From NCBI GenBank assembly GCA_027922465.2, contig BQMF02000113.1, positions 62,001 to 126,000 of the forward strand: a DNA stretch of 64,000 bases, read 5' to 3'. The position numbers were made by a program, and so were the translations under genes. Each line of letters starts with the position of its first letter. Within the stretch, counting starts at the first letter, position 1. Positions 1 to 10,633 of the stretch are shown one piece after another. The stretch is from Turritopsis dohrnii. Its lineage: Eukaryota > Cnidaria > Hydrozoa > Anthoathecata > Oceaniidae. The notes beneath the pieces were generated by a model. That model ran no database searches and had not been told where the DNA came from. It worked only from the letters and a program-made list of their open reading frames with translations.

Positions 1-183
1 CCATCGGTTGGTAGAAAACAAGTATCAGAATATTTTATTGGATTTTGGAACCTACAAAGTTTTACCACTGAAGTATTTCGGTTTAATTGATAATATACAC
101 GTCAACCTTCTCATTTATGATTATTTTACATTGCGTTCATTTTTATTCTTTTGGAAGACCGGTTATATTTTTTGGCAAAAATT

Positions 184-3100
184 ATGGCTGAATATTCTAA
201 TCCCCTTGATAAACTTTGTCGAATCTGTGGCAATATTTTGAATGGCAGGGTAACACACAAAGTCTCCGATTATACTGAACGTCTGGAAAGAGCATTTAAA
301 GACAATTTTAAAATGGACCAAGCAGAAGTTCACCCTAAATTTTTCTGTCACTCATGTTACTCTACTGCCCTTAATTGTGAAACAAGGTCATCGCAAACTT
401 CCAAACTTGCAGTAAATTGGCACTTCAAATCAGCAGCAGATATGGTAACAGAAAAATCAAAAGGTGGAAGGCCTCGAAAAGTTAAAAGGACTGGGAATGG
501 AGGTGGACCGAAAAAGCCACCATCACCATCTAAGATGACAGCACAAGATATCATAAACCTCACCCCATCAAAACCAATCCCTAAAAAGATTGAAGACTGC
601 ATATCCCATGTTTTAAAAATCAAGATGCAACAATCCTCTACAAGCAACATCATACAACTGAAAACAAAAGGCCCTCAGGTATGTTTTTACTTATTATATT
701 TCAATCAAAAGCAAACAATGCATGTAATACAATCTTACAAATATTCACATTTAGCCTATCACATTAACACGTGTAAACATACCTCGTAAAAACACAGATG
801 AAACATGTTCCCGAACAATTTCCAACAGAAGCAAGTCAGCCAACAATATACTGCAACTAATATCAGGAGATACATCTTCAGCATTTTGTAAACAAACTGC
901 AAACTTAATCAAAAGTTGTGGACAGGAGGCAAGACAACAAATTGTAAAAGATATGACAGAAAAAGTAGCTATATCCTCAGAAGTCGCAGCTGCCATGAAA
1001 GCAACATTAAATCTACCTTGGAATTTAATGAGGGAAATGTCAAGATGGTTAGCTACTTTTAATGTGAAGCTACCTTCAGAGAAAAATGTCAGGCAAATTA
1101 CAAAAGAATGGGTTGGTAAATGCTTGAATGCAGAATTAGCACCTCTTTCCCAGAAAATTCACGGGAGGAGAGATGTATCAATCATTCCAAGTCCTTGGGC
1201 TTATATATACAACGTTGTAGCACATATACTATTAAGATTAGACCACCTTGAAGAACACAAACAAATTGTCAATCACAATTTTATACCATCTGGTGAGATA
1301 CATGTTAAAATTGGTGGAGACCATGGTGGAAATTCTTTCAAAATGGCTTATCAGATTGGGAACACCAAACATCCCAACAGCAAAGAAAACACAACTGTTT
1401 TTAGCATATTCGAGGGCAAAGATTCCATAGTAAACTTGAGGATTTGCCTGGAGAGGTACAGAAATCAAATCAATTTCTTGCAAAATCGACAATGGCATGA
1501 CAGAATTATTCGAATATTCTTATAATTATCAGTTTCTGACAGCAATGTATGGTCTTTCTGGAGCAAATGGTACATAGATATTTAATCCATTATTGTAATT
1601 AGTATTAGTATGTCCACTAACATTCTCTGTTAAACCATTTCATTGTGTAAAGCCATCTGGTTTCAAATTAATTTTGTTTGTGGCTTTAGGTTCATGATTT
1701 TTTTTTTCTAAAATATAAAATGAATGAAAAGAAATGAAAACCGTTGTTCCATATTTCAGGTAAACATTGTTGCTTATGGTGCCTTATAACTTCAACAGAA
1801 ATGCAAGTAAAAGTATTCGCGCGAGGAAAAATGGAAAAAAGGTCACTCCACAACATATCAACAGATTTGCAGAAATTTAAAGAAAATGGTTCCAAGTTAA
1901 AAGATGCCAAAAAATACAATAATGTAGTACATGAAATCTTTTTCGACATACCTATTAACCAGGTATGTATATAACTGCATTATGTAACCATAATAATGTA
2001 CAAAAGATTACATTTCTTCTTTGCATAAACTAGAAATTCACACAAATCTTTTTTAGGTTTCTATCCCTGGACTCCACCTTACACTTGGTATTTACTTGAA
2101 GATGTTTCAAATGTTTGAGTCATTTTGTTATACACTTGACGAGGCAATGGCCATAAAACATTCCCATAACTATTGTTCCAATGACATCAATTTCCTTGAA
2201 CATGTAGAGGATGTAAAAACATGCAGGTATCACAAACTAAATTATGTATAAAATATAACTCCAGTCTATATGCATTATTCAAAGCAACTTTCCTTGTTCA
2301 TTCTAGAAATTTGCAAAGTCAACTTGATGTGCTACTGGAAAAAGAAAAAGTTCTACAAGAACAGATCAACTGGATGGTCATCAATGAGCGTTTAACAGAA
2401 AGTGATGCCAAAATACGTTACCAACCCTGTTGTGAAAAAATACAAAGTGCCATTAATAACCATCGCATATCTATTGACGATTTAAAGAAAAAAATGAAAG
2501 CCAATACCTCTTTTGGTTCTTGAATTTTGTCATTGGATAAGACCTTAAAAGATCTTCATGTGGAAAGGCAAGCCTATCATAGCAAAAGCTTTATTGGAAA
2601 TCATTGCCATACACTGTTAAAGGTATGGAACAAAAGTGTTTTATTGATATATGTATAACTCCCATATAATCTATGAATTTGACAAATTTACTATCATTCT
2701 AAAAGGATTGTAACATCGAGATATTATGCAACAGTATTCCGAAGATCATAGAAGAAAACTGTGATGATACTTATCTGAAGAACAAGGCAATCATTGAATG
2801 TGAAAAATTCAAACGTTTGTTTAATCTGTATGGAAAATGCCATAATATCTTCAACTCATCAGAAGAGATGACAGATACAATGTTAGAAACTTTAGGTATG
2901 CATTATAAACAAAAAATGTATAAACTCTTAAAGGTTTTTGTTCCAACACAATAATAATATTAATAATGATATAAAATTTTTCTTAGAAATATCAATACAT
3001 GCATTTATGATGTTTTTGAGAGTGAATTGGCCGGATGAGAAAATCACTCCAAAGCTCCATATATTGGAGGATCATGTATTAGAATTTCTACAAAGATGGG

Positions 3101-3297
3101 GCACTGGTTTAGGTTTCTATGGAGAACAAGGTGGAGAATCACTCCATGCCAATTTTTCAAGAATTGCGAACTGATACAAATCAATAAAGAATCCTGTTGA
3201 CCGATTAAGATACACAATGAATGAACATCTGCTGGCCATATTTCCGAAAGCCCAAGAGCTTAAACCAGTCCCAAAGAGAAGAAAATTGGAGAAATAA
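184..3297 (+). pseudogene. Broken transposase gene with RAG1-N-terminus-like zinc region (N-RAG-TP-like)
   Basis: Seven exons can be joined with GT..AG borders: 184-678, 755-1569, 1760-1962, 2057-2226, 2307-2622, 2706-2895 and 2987-3297. Exon 1 opens with ATG at 184 and encodes LCRICG (Cys12, Cys15) and, 40 residues on, FFCHSC (Cys55, Cys58), then GGRPRK at about 94-99. This spacing and wording resemble the N-terminal zinc region of RAG1 and the molluscan N-RAG-TP elements. Exon 2 has GGDHGGNSFKM, exon 3 starts with GKHCCLWC, and exon 7 has GEQGGESLHANF; by analogy with RAG/Transib-type enzymes these could hold the first catalytic Asp, a zinc pair and the final catalytic Glu. Exon 5 is predicted coiled coil. 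Three lesions break it: a frameshift near 1515-1522 and in-frame TGA codons at 2521 and 3172. The stop at 3295-3297 overlaps an AATAAA-like stretch. The transposase superfamily is my inference; the reading frame and exon phases are seen directly. Confidence 0.7.
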
Positions 3298-4399
3298 ATA
3301 ATTATACATATTTGTACATATTATGCACATATGTAATGGTTTTATACAAATGCAGTTAGTTTCACATATGACTTCTATACATAAATAACTTGCATTCAAC
3401 AACAACAGAAATTAGTAGTTTGTTATACATAATGTTTCTCCAATCATAAAAATGAACGCAGCACTAAAATATAATTATCTTGTGATTTAATCTTCACTTC
3501 ATAGTCATTACATACTCTGGAGGCTATAAAAACTCTGAAAGTCAGTATTTTGTTGCACTTTTATATCAACACAGATTAATTTCGTAAACTTGTATTATAT
3601 AAATTTTTCTTTGGAATTTCTGTTTTAGAAGCACGTCAACAAAATATGCATGCTTCCACTTAACTCCATCTCTCCTGCGTCTATTCTGCTAAAAAAATGT
3701 CCCATTAATTATTGGTAGAAGCTTGATATCGACAGATATAAATCAGCTGTTTTCGAATGAAAAGTTTAAGTTTCCGCCATATTGAATCAATACAACAGGA
3801 AGATTTCCGCGCCAAAATTACTTAAGTTCTCGGATGAAACAACCGTGTTAAGTTAAAAGTAGTAAGTAGTTACTTTTACTAAAAATGCTTAACATTTGGA
3901 TGTAAGGTAGCTACGATTTTATCGTCGGTAGTTCAACCTTAACGAACTTTTTAATTACATCTAAAGTTTGTCAGCTATCTAAACCGTCATTTTGCATTAA
4001 ATATTTCAAAGATCACAGTTTTTTGGGAAGGTTTCTTGAGTCCATGGAATCTTTGTTATTGTTTTCAATTTTTTTCGAAGCAGACGCGTTTTTTTACACA
4101 TAAGTTCTTATAATTTTTTTCTTGACAAAATTCGACTCATGTATGTACATTTCTTTGTCTTGAAAATTATTTGCTGGTGGCGTTTCTTAATAAGACCCCA
4201 TTTACATTCGATAAGACCTCTTTACACTAACTATTTTTTTATGGCAATTTTTGGTGGTGCTTTCGAAAGTATGCTGCTTGTTGCAACCGTTTTGCGCCAT
4301 CTGGCTCATGTTACGTTTTTGTATTGTCGTTCTCATGGCGATATTTCAGCAACAATTAAAATATCTGAAAAGCAAGCTCATATCTAAATATACTTAAGA
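3298..4399. other. AT-rich spacer
   Basis: I see no coding pattern, terminal inverted repeat or RNA gene here. It separates the transposase pseudogene from the first secreted-peptide gene. Confidence 0.5.
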
Positions 4400-4517
4400 A
4401 CTTAATAAGTCAAAGTGAAGAAGAAAAATCCCATCAACATCCACCTTGTACAAGGAGAAACATACGAAAACTAATTTTAAGCAAAGAAGAATTCTTTTCT
4501 ACGCAAATGGTTACAAA

Positions 4518-6358
4518 TCAGAAAAAATATAAAGAAATTGTGTCGGTATTTTCTTCTACTTCATTTTCTTCATCTTCCATTTCAATAGATTTAATGATAT
4601 CTCCTAAAAGACAATCGCTCGACTTAGAGTATCTACAATTAGTCGTACCCATAATTCCGTTATCTCCCTGCAACTCCCATAATTTAATGTAAAAATATAA
4701 CTAAAAACCCCTAATTGGATACTAAACGGTATTTTAGAAATAAAACAGATATGTGCTTGAAATAGTCCTAAGGAAGGCAATTATAGAATTGGGTTTTATA
4801 TTCAGGAGATAACTGAATTATGGGAGCGACTAATTCAAACTCAATTTTCTATGAAGCAGATACGTAAATATATTTAGCCTGTCCGCTCTTGTTTCAAAAT
4901 ATCGTGTTTCATTTACAGGTCAATCGCAGCATTTAGCATTATTAACAGGAGGTAAAACTCCACCTAATGTATAATAGCATTTGAGAAAGTCATCATTATG
5001 TTTCTTACCCTTTGCTTTTTTTCGGAGCAGCCGCCATAATGGCATCATAAACTTTATCAAAAGCATCTATTATAGAATGGAATAAATATCATAACGGATA
5101 ACTAATACTTAAATAACTACTTAAACATTTGCAGAATTTGAAAATGAGCTGTTACAGAAATTTGATTTCCACAACTCATAAACTTCCAAACAACAAAACA
5201 TCCAGCGTCTTTTTCAGAAAAATGCTTGATTGCAATCTACGTTTATTATATTACTAGTAACTCGCATAAAAGTTTTTTACGACTTTAATTTCGAAATAAT
5301 TTGCAGAAATACCCGTTCCTGTGTGTGCATCCCGTGACGAAAATTTTAATTACAGAATTGGAAATGTAAAGTGTACCCACGCTGAAGAGCTTGAAAAACT
5401 GGTCAAAAAAAATGTAGGGGATCGTTTCACTACGACTAACGGTTGCAGAGATATTCTCGATCAAAAATTTTGATGAAGTCATAGCCGCAGTACCAAATAA
5501 AATTTGGGCCCAAATTTTGCGTCACCCTATCACCCGTATCGCGGACTCTATAAAACGTCAGTTATCCCTATTGGTTCTCGAGATATTTCCCCAAAAACGC
5601 CGCCTTCGATTGGGGATGCAATGCAATGGTTTCCCCGTGATAAGATACAAATAATTGACGTCACGCCGCGTGCTATTATACTGATGCTCGATTAGCAATG
5701 GTCTAACGAAAAAATGACCAGGATTAAGAAGATTTTGACCGTAAATTTGAAAAAACCCAACACTCTTTAAATTAAATGTGTTACACACACACGCGGGTTA
5801 GTATAATAAGATAACTTACCTTCACTGCGTTCATCAGAAAAAAGTCTTTGAATTACTTCTCGCCAGGCAGCTAAAAGGAAAAAAATGTCAGCAAGTCATT
5901 TCTATTGAAAGTCACTCACCTCATAATTTCTCAACCTTTACTCACAATACGTTGCTATAGTTACTCCTTGTGAAATTATTATTATTATTTTACAGCATGT
6001 GATATTTCTATAAACATGACTTTTGATACGTCTATATTGATCATTCCCAATATCACGTTGTTTAGGTAAGGTGTAAATATTCTCTTTAAAATATGGGATA
6101 TCTGTATTGACCAATGAAAAGCTCATTGGTTTTTGAGATTCGTGAAGAACATTACCTTCATCTTGTCTTTGATCACCATGAAACTGGCCACCATGCATCA
6201 CTGTAATGATAAAATAATGATGACGCATGCTTGTATTTTCCTGATTGCAATTGCTGGTTATTGTACTTTACAAACAAGCATCAAAATAATGAAAGCTTAC
6301 TTTGCATTGAGAATGCTACGAACACAGTCAACACCAAAAATGCTATCAAAGTCTTCAT
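4518..6358 (-). CDS. Small secreted peptide precursor, paralogue 1
   Basis: Five exons on the minus strand: 6358-6301, 6200-6156, 5870-5820, 5066-5009 and 4603-4518. Exon 1 encodes a signal peptide (MKTLIAFLVLTVFVAFS), with probable cleavage just before the exon end. Exon 2 gives MMHGGQFHGDQRQDE, exon 3 AAWREVIQRLFSDERSE (an amphipathic helix by eye) and exon 4 DAFDKVYDAIMAAAPKKSK. The first three introns are phase 1, so exons 2 and 3 are symmetric modules. There are no cysteines in the mature part. Exon 4 leaves two bases; joined to the acceptor at 4603 it reads G-R-Y-H and stops, whereas the conserved acidic frame of exon 5 (ending at 4518) needs one base. The C-terminus is therefore unresolved. 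A secreted peptide or host-defence role is only an inference from size, signal peptide and pairing with a diverged copy. Confidence 0.7.
5254..5811 (-). mobile_element. Non-autonomous Helitron, family B (copy B1)
   Basis: On the minus strand it starts TCTTATTATACTAACCCGCG after an A and ends CTAG before a T, the Helitron signature with no target duplication. About 11 bases before CTAG is a small hairpin of the type GTAAAA..TTTTAC. It lies in intron 3 of the peptide gene, only eight bases past the exon 3 donor. There is no Rep/helicase coding sequence. Confidence 0.75.
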
Positions 6359-6432
6359 GATTCGTTATTGTCACCGTATTGAAATCAAACTGAGACGAAA
6401 ATCCGGAATGAAATTCAAGAGTTACAGAACCT

Positions 6433-6441
6433 CTATTTATA
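6433..6441 (-). promoter_or_regulatory. TATA box of the minus-strand peptide gene
   Basis: TATAAATAG on the minus strand, 83 bases before the start codon at 6358. The same box at the same distance precedes the plus-strand paralogue. Confidence 0.7.
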
Positions 6442-6620
6442 CTCAAAAGGCAATCTAATTTTGTCTGGAAAGTGCTCGTCCTCATTCCCCTTTCCTCTCC
6501 GTGTAAATTACAGTTCCCACAATGACAGTTTAATCACTTTCGTCTTGCAATCAATGGCACCACCAAATTGTTAATTTAATTGCTTGAGTTTAATTAATTT
6601 CTTACTTATTCAAACAGGAA

Positions 6621-6904
6621 AAATGTTTTTTTTTTCACTTTAAAAAAGTCACTAGTCACCAGATTAGGTCACCACTAAAGGTTAGCTTAATTTATGATAG
6701 CGATCATTAAAATTTGAAGTATTCAACCGTTTTTGTATATGAATGTAGTGAACAAACTATACTGCCAGTTTTAAACAGTTATCCAAATGCGGAAGATGAT
6801 CAAATTTTTTTTCAAATTTTTTTTACTAAAATTTTCCAAATAGAAAGTTAGGAAAAGTCACAAAGTTTCAGAACGAAGTCCTAATATTAAAACGTTACTA
6901 TCAA
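6621..6904. other. Spacer without recognised features
   Basis: AT-rich; nothing recognised. Confidence 0.4.
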
Positions 6905-7590
6905 AACAATGGTGCTCAACCAGAAGCAGATTCAAAGTCATGACCTCCGGTAAAAGCAATCTGTTATCACTGTAACAATACACTCAAAACGTAGAGAGAG
7001 AAAACTTCAACTTTTTATTAGCTTTTGTTTTAAAAAAGTTGCACGCTCTAACATGAATCTATCAAACGTAGGGGGGAAATGGTTTCTCTTCTTAAAAAGA
7101 TCACACGGGAGGAGAGAAAAAAAGGCACGTGCTAAATGAATAAAGTGAATAAAAAAACCTTCGATCTGAAGCGCATAACAATAGACATTTGCCGAGTTTA
7201 TTTTTTATCAAGCACCGCCTCGTTTTCGCAATGGTTAATATGGTAACGAAATGTCACGGGACTCATTTCAGTAATGTGCAATAAGTGTAATAATTGTGAT
7301 AGTGTTAATGATTGAACACAAGAGATTCGGTTGTCATAGTAACGCAATTGAAAACGAGGTGGAGTGTGATAAAAAATAAACTCGGGAAAGGTCTATTAAA
7401 AAAAGAAATTAAATTATTAAAAGAAAAGCAAAAAAATATTTTGTTTCATGATACTCTTTTTTTACCTATCGGTTTTTAAACATTTTGATTGCTCGAAAAA
7501 AAATTTACCTGTCTCAGACAGTCTGGCAAGGATACGTTAGGATACACTGGCAAACATGCTGCCACGTTCTGCCACTGCTGCTTTTTAAAA
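6905..7590 (-). mobile_element. Truncated Helitron, family A, split by a MITE
   Basis: The reverse complement matches the interior of the family A Helitrons at 14442-16181 and 23537-25314, for example the stretches around CAATACACTCAAAACG and GGCACGTGCTAAATGAATAA. Both termini are missing. A 214-base MITE (7182-7395) interrupts it. Confidence 0.75.
7182..7395. mobile_element. MITE with long terminal inverted repeats
   Basis: The left end TAGAC.TTT.CCGAGTTTA continues as TTTTTTATCA..CCTCGTTTTC, and the right end is its inverse, giving arms of about 45 bases. It sits between sequences that are contiguous in other family A Helitron copies, so it inserted after the Helitron. Superfamily not identified. 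Confidence 0.75.
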
Positions 7591-7921
7591 AAAGTTTTCC
7601 TTTTTAGAGCTGTGCTTTCCAAACAAAGAAACAAAGAAACAAACAATGAAGCAATGAACCTGGAGTGCAGACAGAAAACACTTAAAGAAAGACAGAGCTA
7701 AATAAACATTAAATTGGTTTTGATGAATGGTTGCAAAAACATCCGTTCACCTTTTTTAAATTTTTATGTAAAAAAACCCAAACAGTTTACATGCCGTAAT
7801 TTCGTTTTTGATAATTTCAATTCACTGAGACTGATACAATGATACAATGCTGAGAAGTACAATTCAATAAAATGACATAAACAATAGTGTTTTGTCTAAA
7901 TACCGAACCGCACCGAACATA
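7591..7921. other. Spacer without recognised features
   Basis: AT-rich; nothing recognised apart from short direct repeats of ACAAAGAA near 7620. Confidence 0.4.
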
Positions 7922-8855
7922 CAGTGTGTCCACCAGAAAGTGGGCACCTAACTTTTAATAAGCATATCTTTTGTTTTTCGTGCTTGTTTTTTTCAATTTT
8001 TATATTAACAGAAAGAAAATGTTTTGCTCTTTCTAAATATATGACCCTTTTCATAGAAAAACCAATTTTTCGGGAAATATAATCGATTTTACCATGAAAC
8101 CATGACATTAAATCAATAACGATCAATTAACGCTTGCTTGAATAGATGTTAACGACTCGAGCAGCATGGGAAATCATAAAAAACTAAAATATTGTAATAA
8201 AGCTGCGTTTACATAAGGAAAACTTTACGTTTTTACAAGCTTGAAACATGAAAGTTTCATTTCTAAAACTCTTTTACAAACTTTTAAAAACTTTGAATCG
8301 TGCTTTTTGATGGGGGATTTCTACCCAGAAACTGCTGTCTAAAAGCCTGAATAACAGCTACATAACTTTTCGTCTCATGAAACTTTTCTTACAACGAAAG
8401 TTCACTGCTGGACTGTTAACTGCATGATTGAATGAATTTCATAAAAGTTTGTTTTCTCGCAAATAAAGATTTTGGCAATGCTTGGGAATATAAAATTATT
8501 AAATCATAATAAAAAATTTAAGGTCAGTTTACACAATGAAAAAAAGTTTGTGTCTTTACAAAAAATTTCGTGACAAAATTGGCACAACACCACCAACAGC
8601 GATTGTTTCAACGAAACAAAAGGCTAATTGCTCGTTAAAAGTCTGTTTTATTGATCATTACAAAATTAACAACCGTATCGAAATAAAAAATACTTAATAT
8701 TCTTTGAAATAAAAATTTTTATAGATAACAACTTATATTTTTGGAAAGCTCAAAAAATCTTCTTTCCAATGGTATAAAAACCGCATTGTATTGTTAAAAA
8801 CTCGAAAAGTTATTTGTGTTTTAAACAAGGTGCCCACTTTCTGGTGGACACACTG
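7922..8855. mobile_element. Tc1/mariner-type non-autonomous element
   Basis: Terminal inverted repeats begin CAGTGTGTCCACCAGAAAGT and are perfect or nearly so over about 28 bases (7922-7949 and 8828-8855). They are flanked by TA on both sides (7920-7921, 8856-8857), which is the Tc1/mariner target duplication. The 934-base interior has no transposase reading frame. Confidence 0.8.
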
Positions 8856-9099
8856 TATATCAAAAGCAGAAGTTTGTTTTAACTTGTACTTCAGGAGAAA
8901 AACATAACGTGATAAACAGAATTTAGTTGTGAAAAGGTTTATTACGTGAAAGTGCTTACAAAATGCGTTTAATAAAAATGATGAACAAATAGGTTTCGAA
9001 TAAAGTGCAAATCTTCTGTAAGGTGCATGAGTAAATCAACGTTCACTAAAATAAAGATGTAATTAAGTACATACAATATGCTGACGAATTGAAACAGAA

Positions 9100-9430
9100 G
9101 TGTTTGTTTGTTTCTTGTGTTTGTTGTTTAACGTGGCTAACCTCACTCAGTTGCTATCGCATCTGCTATCCAGGAGAGGCCACGGCTTAGGTTGGAGGCT
9201 GGGAAGTATTTGACACTCATGAGTGACACAAACCCAATCAAGGGCCTGTGCTCTTTTGGATGACCTCCTGCAACATCCGATGGATCGTCTACACAGTTTC
9301 CTTCACATGACATGGGTAGACTCGACGCTATGTTGCATTCATTTGCGCATGGTGAATCGCCACCAAGGGGAAATGAACCCCGATCTCTCGCATGAATCAC
9401 AAAAGTGATAACCACTATACTACCGCGCCC
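9100..9430 (-). repeat. tRNA-derived SINE
   Basis: On the minus strand the head (9430-9360) begins GGGCGCGGTAGTATAGTGG, an A box, and carries GGGGTTCATTTCCCC, a decayed B box, 40-60 bases downstream. This is a tRNA-like promoter arm of the Asp/Val type without a good cloverleaf. The body runs on to about 9100. A second, shorter copy of the head lies at 42535-42596. Confidence 0.65.
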
Positions 9431-9670
9431 AAATCCAATTAGAGCAAATTTCGATTCTCCATTATAGCAATTATATAGATCTAAGTTTTATTGATTAATG
9501 AAATTGCATATCTATTGCAGAGATAATAGCCTGTTCGGAAAACTTTTACTTTATTGACAGAACGATCTAGTAAATTAAATAAGGAGGAGCTTGTGCAATA
9601 CTACAATTTTTTATATGTCTGTGGTTATTTTCTTCAAGCCCACATAGCATAAATTCTTACATGTCAACAT

Positions 9671-10290
9671 TCCAGCGGGCACAAAGACGTCTTTCCAAGA
9701 CGTCCTTAAGACGTCGCAAAATGGTTGCGAAGTGGGAATCTGAAAAGACGTCCCAATCACATCTTCACTGAGGCGTCTCGATGACATCCCAATGACGTTG
9801 TTATGACGTCGCAGAATTATGAAATTTACTCTTTCAAAAACTGTGTTAGGCCACAGGCGAACCCGAACCCGAAACCTCTGGTGTGGCAGCCGAACTCGCA
9901 ACCGTTACGCCACTGCTGCTTGTTTTCAAGACGTTTAAAAGCATTCACAAAAAATCATTCTATAGAGACTGATTGCTTTTGAAAGTTTATAATTGTTTCG
10001 AAGATCGTTATTGAATCTGCATAGAGACGTCCCAAAAACGTCGTAAAATCATCCCTCTCACGACCAATAAACAGAATTCGATACGAATGTAAATTCTGTA
10101 TAAGAATGTTAGTGTTACTCGATTTATACTGTTTAATGACTGCAGAATGAAATTTGAAAATTTTTGTCAGGTCGCAATTTGGACGTCCCATTTTCAGACG
10201 TCCCTACGACGTCGCAAAATGATCTGAAAAGCAAACGAACATTTTACGATTAAAATGAGACGTCTCAAAGACGTCTTGTGCCCGATGGGA
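9671..10290. mobile_element. TIR element packed with GACGTC palindromes
   Basis: The ends are imperfect inverted repeats: TCCAGCGGGCACAAAGACGT at the left and the inverse of TCCCATCGGGCACAAGACGT at the right. The interior repeats GACGTC more than ten times, mostly within 150 bases of either end. No transposase is encoded; superfamily not assigned. Confidence 0.65.
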
Positions 10291-10578
10291 TTGATTTCAT
10301 AAGTTCTCTCTCATGAGGAGCGGCGACTCGGCAAAAGTACAACTGGAAAATGATTCTTGTTGAAATTAGAGGCTAGTAAGGGATTCCTAAAGTAATAAAT
10401 CACACAAACAGCTGTTTTAAAAAGAGGTAAATTATCTGTTTAAATGGAAAACCAAATCTCCATTGGACATCCGAGATTCAAGTTCATTGTTTCTCAATCA
10501 ATTTTATTTGTCTTACTGCAGCAGCATTTTTCTGCAGCTGCATTTCTGGAATTCGGAATTATAGAGCAACATGAAAAG

Positions 10579-10633
10579 AACGTGATTAACCATATGGACG
10601 TCATTAACCATGTGAACGTGGTTAACCATATGG
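10579..10633 (+). repeat. 18-bp tandem repeat, three units
   Basis: Unit (A/G)ACGTSRTTAACCATRTG. In the frame starting at 10444 it encodes a six-residue repeat of the form NVINHM/DVINHV/NVVNHM. The 64-residue frame also has a hydrophobic stretch but no other support as a gene. Confidence 0.6.

Larger units (their letters stand above)
4400..6620 (-). repeat. Inverted segmental duplicate, copy 1 (partner 16955-18600)
   Basis: Read on the minus strand, this stretch matches 16955-18600 on the plus strand through promoter, five exons, much of the introns and the 3' region. Copy 1 is longer mainly because a Helitron (5254-5811) sits in intron 3. The similarity begins about 200 bases upstream of the TATA box. 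Confidence 0.85.

Noticed and set aside
9360..9430. Functional tRNA gene on the minus strand
   Set aside because: A and B boxes are tRNA-like, but the stems do not pair well, the element continues as a SINE body, and a second degenerate copy exists at 42535.
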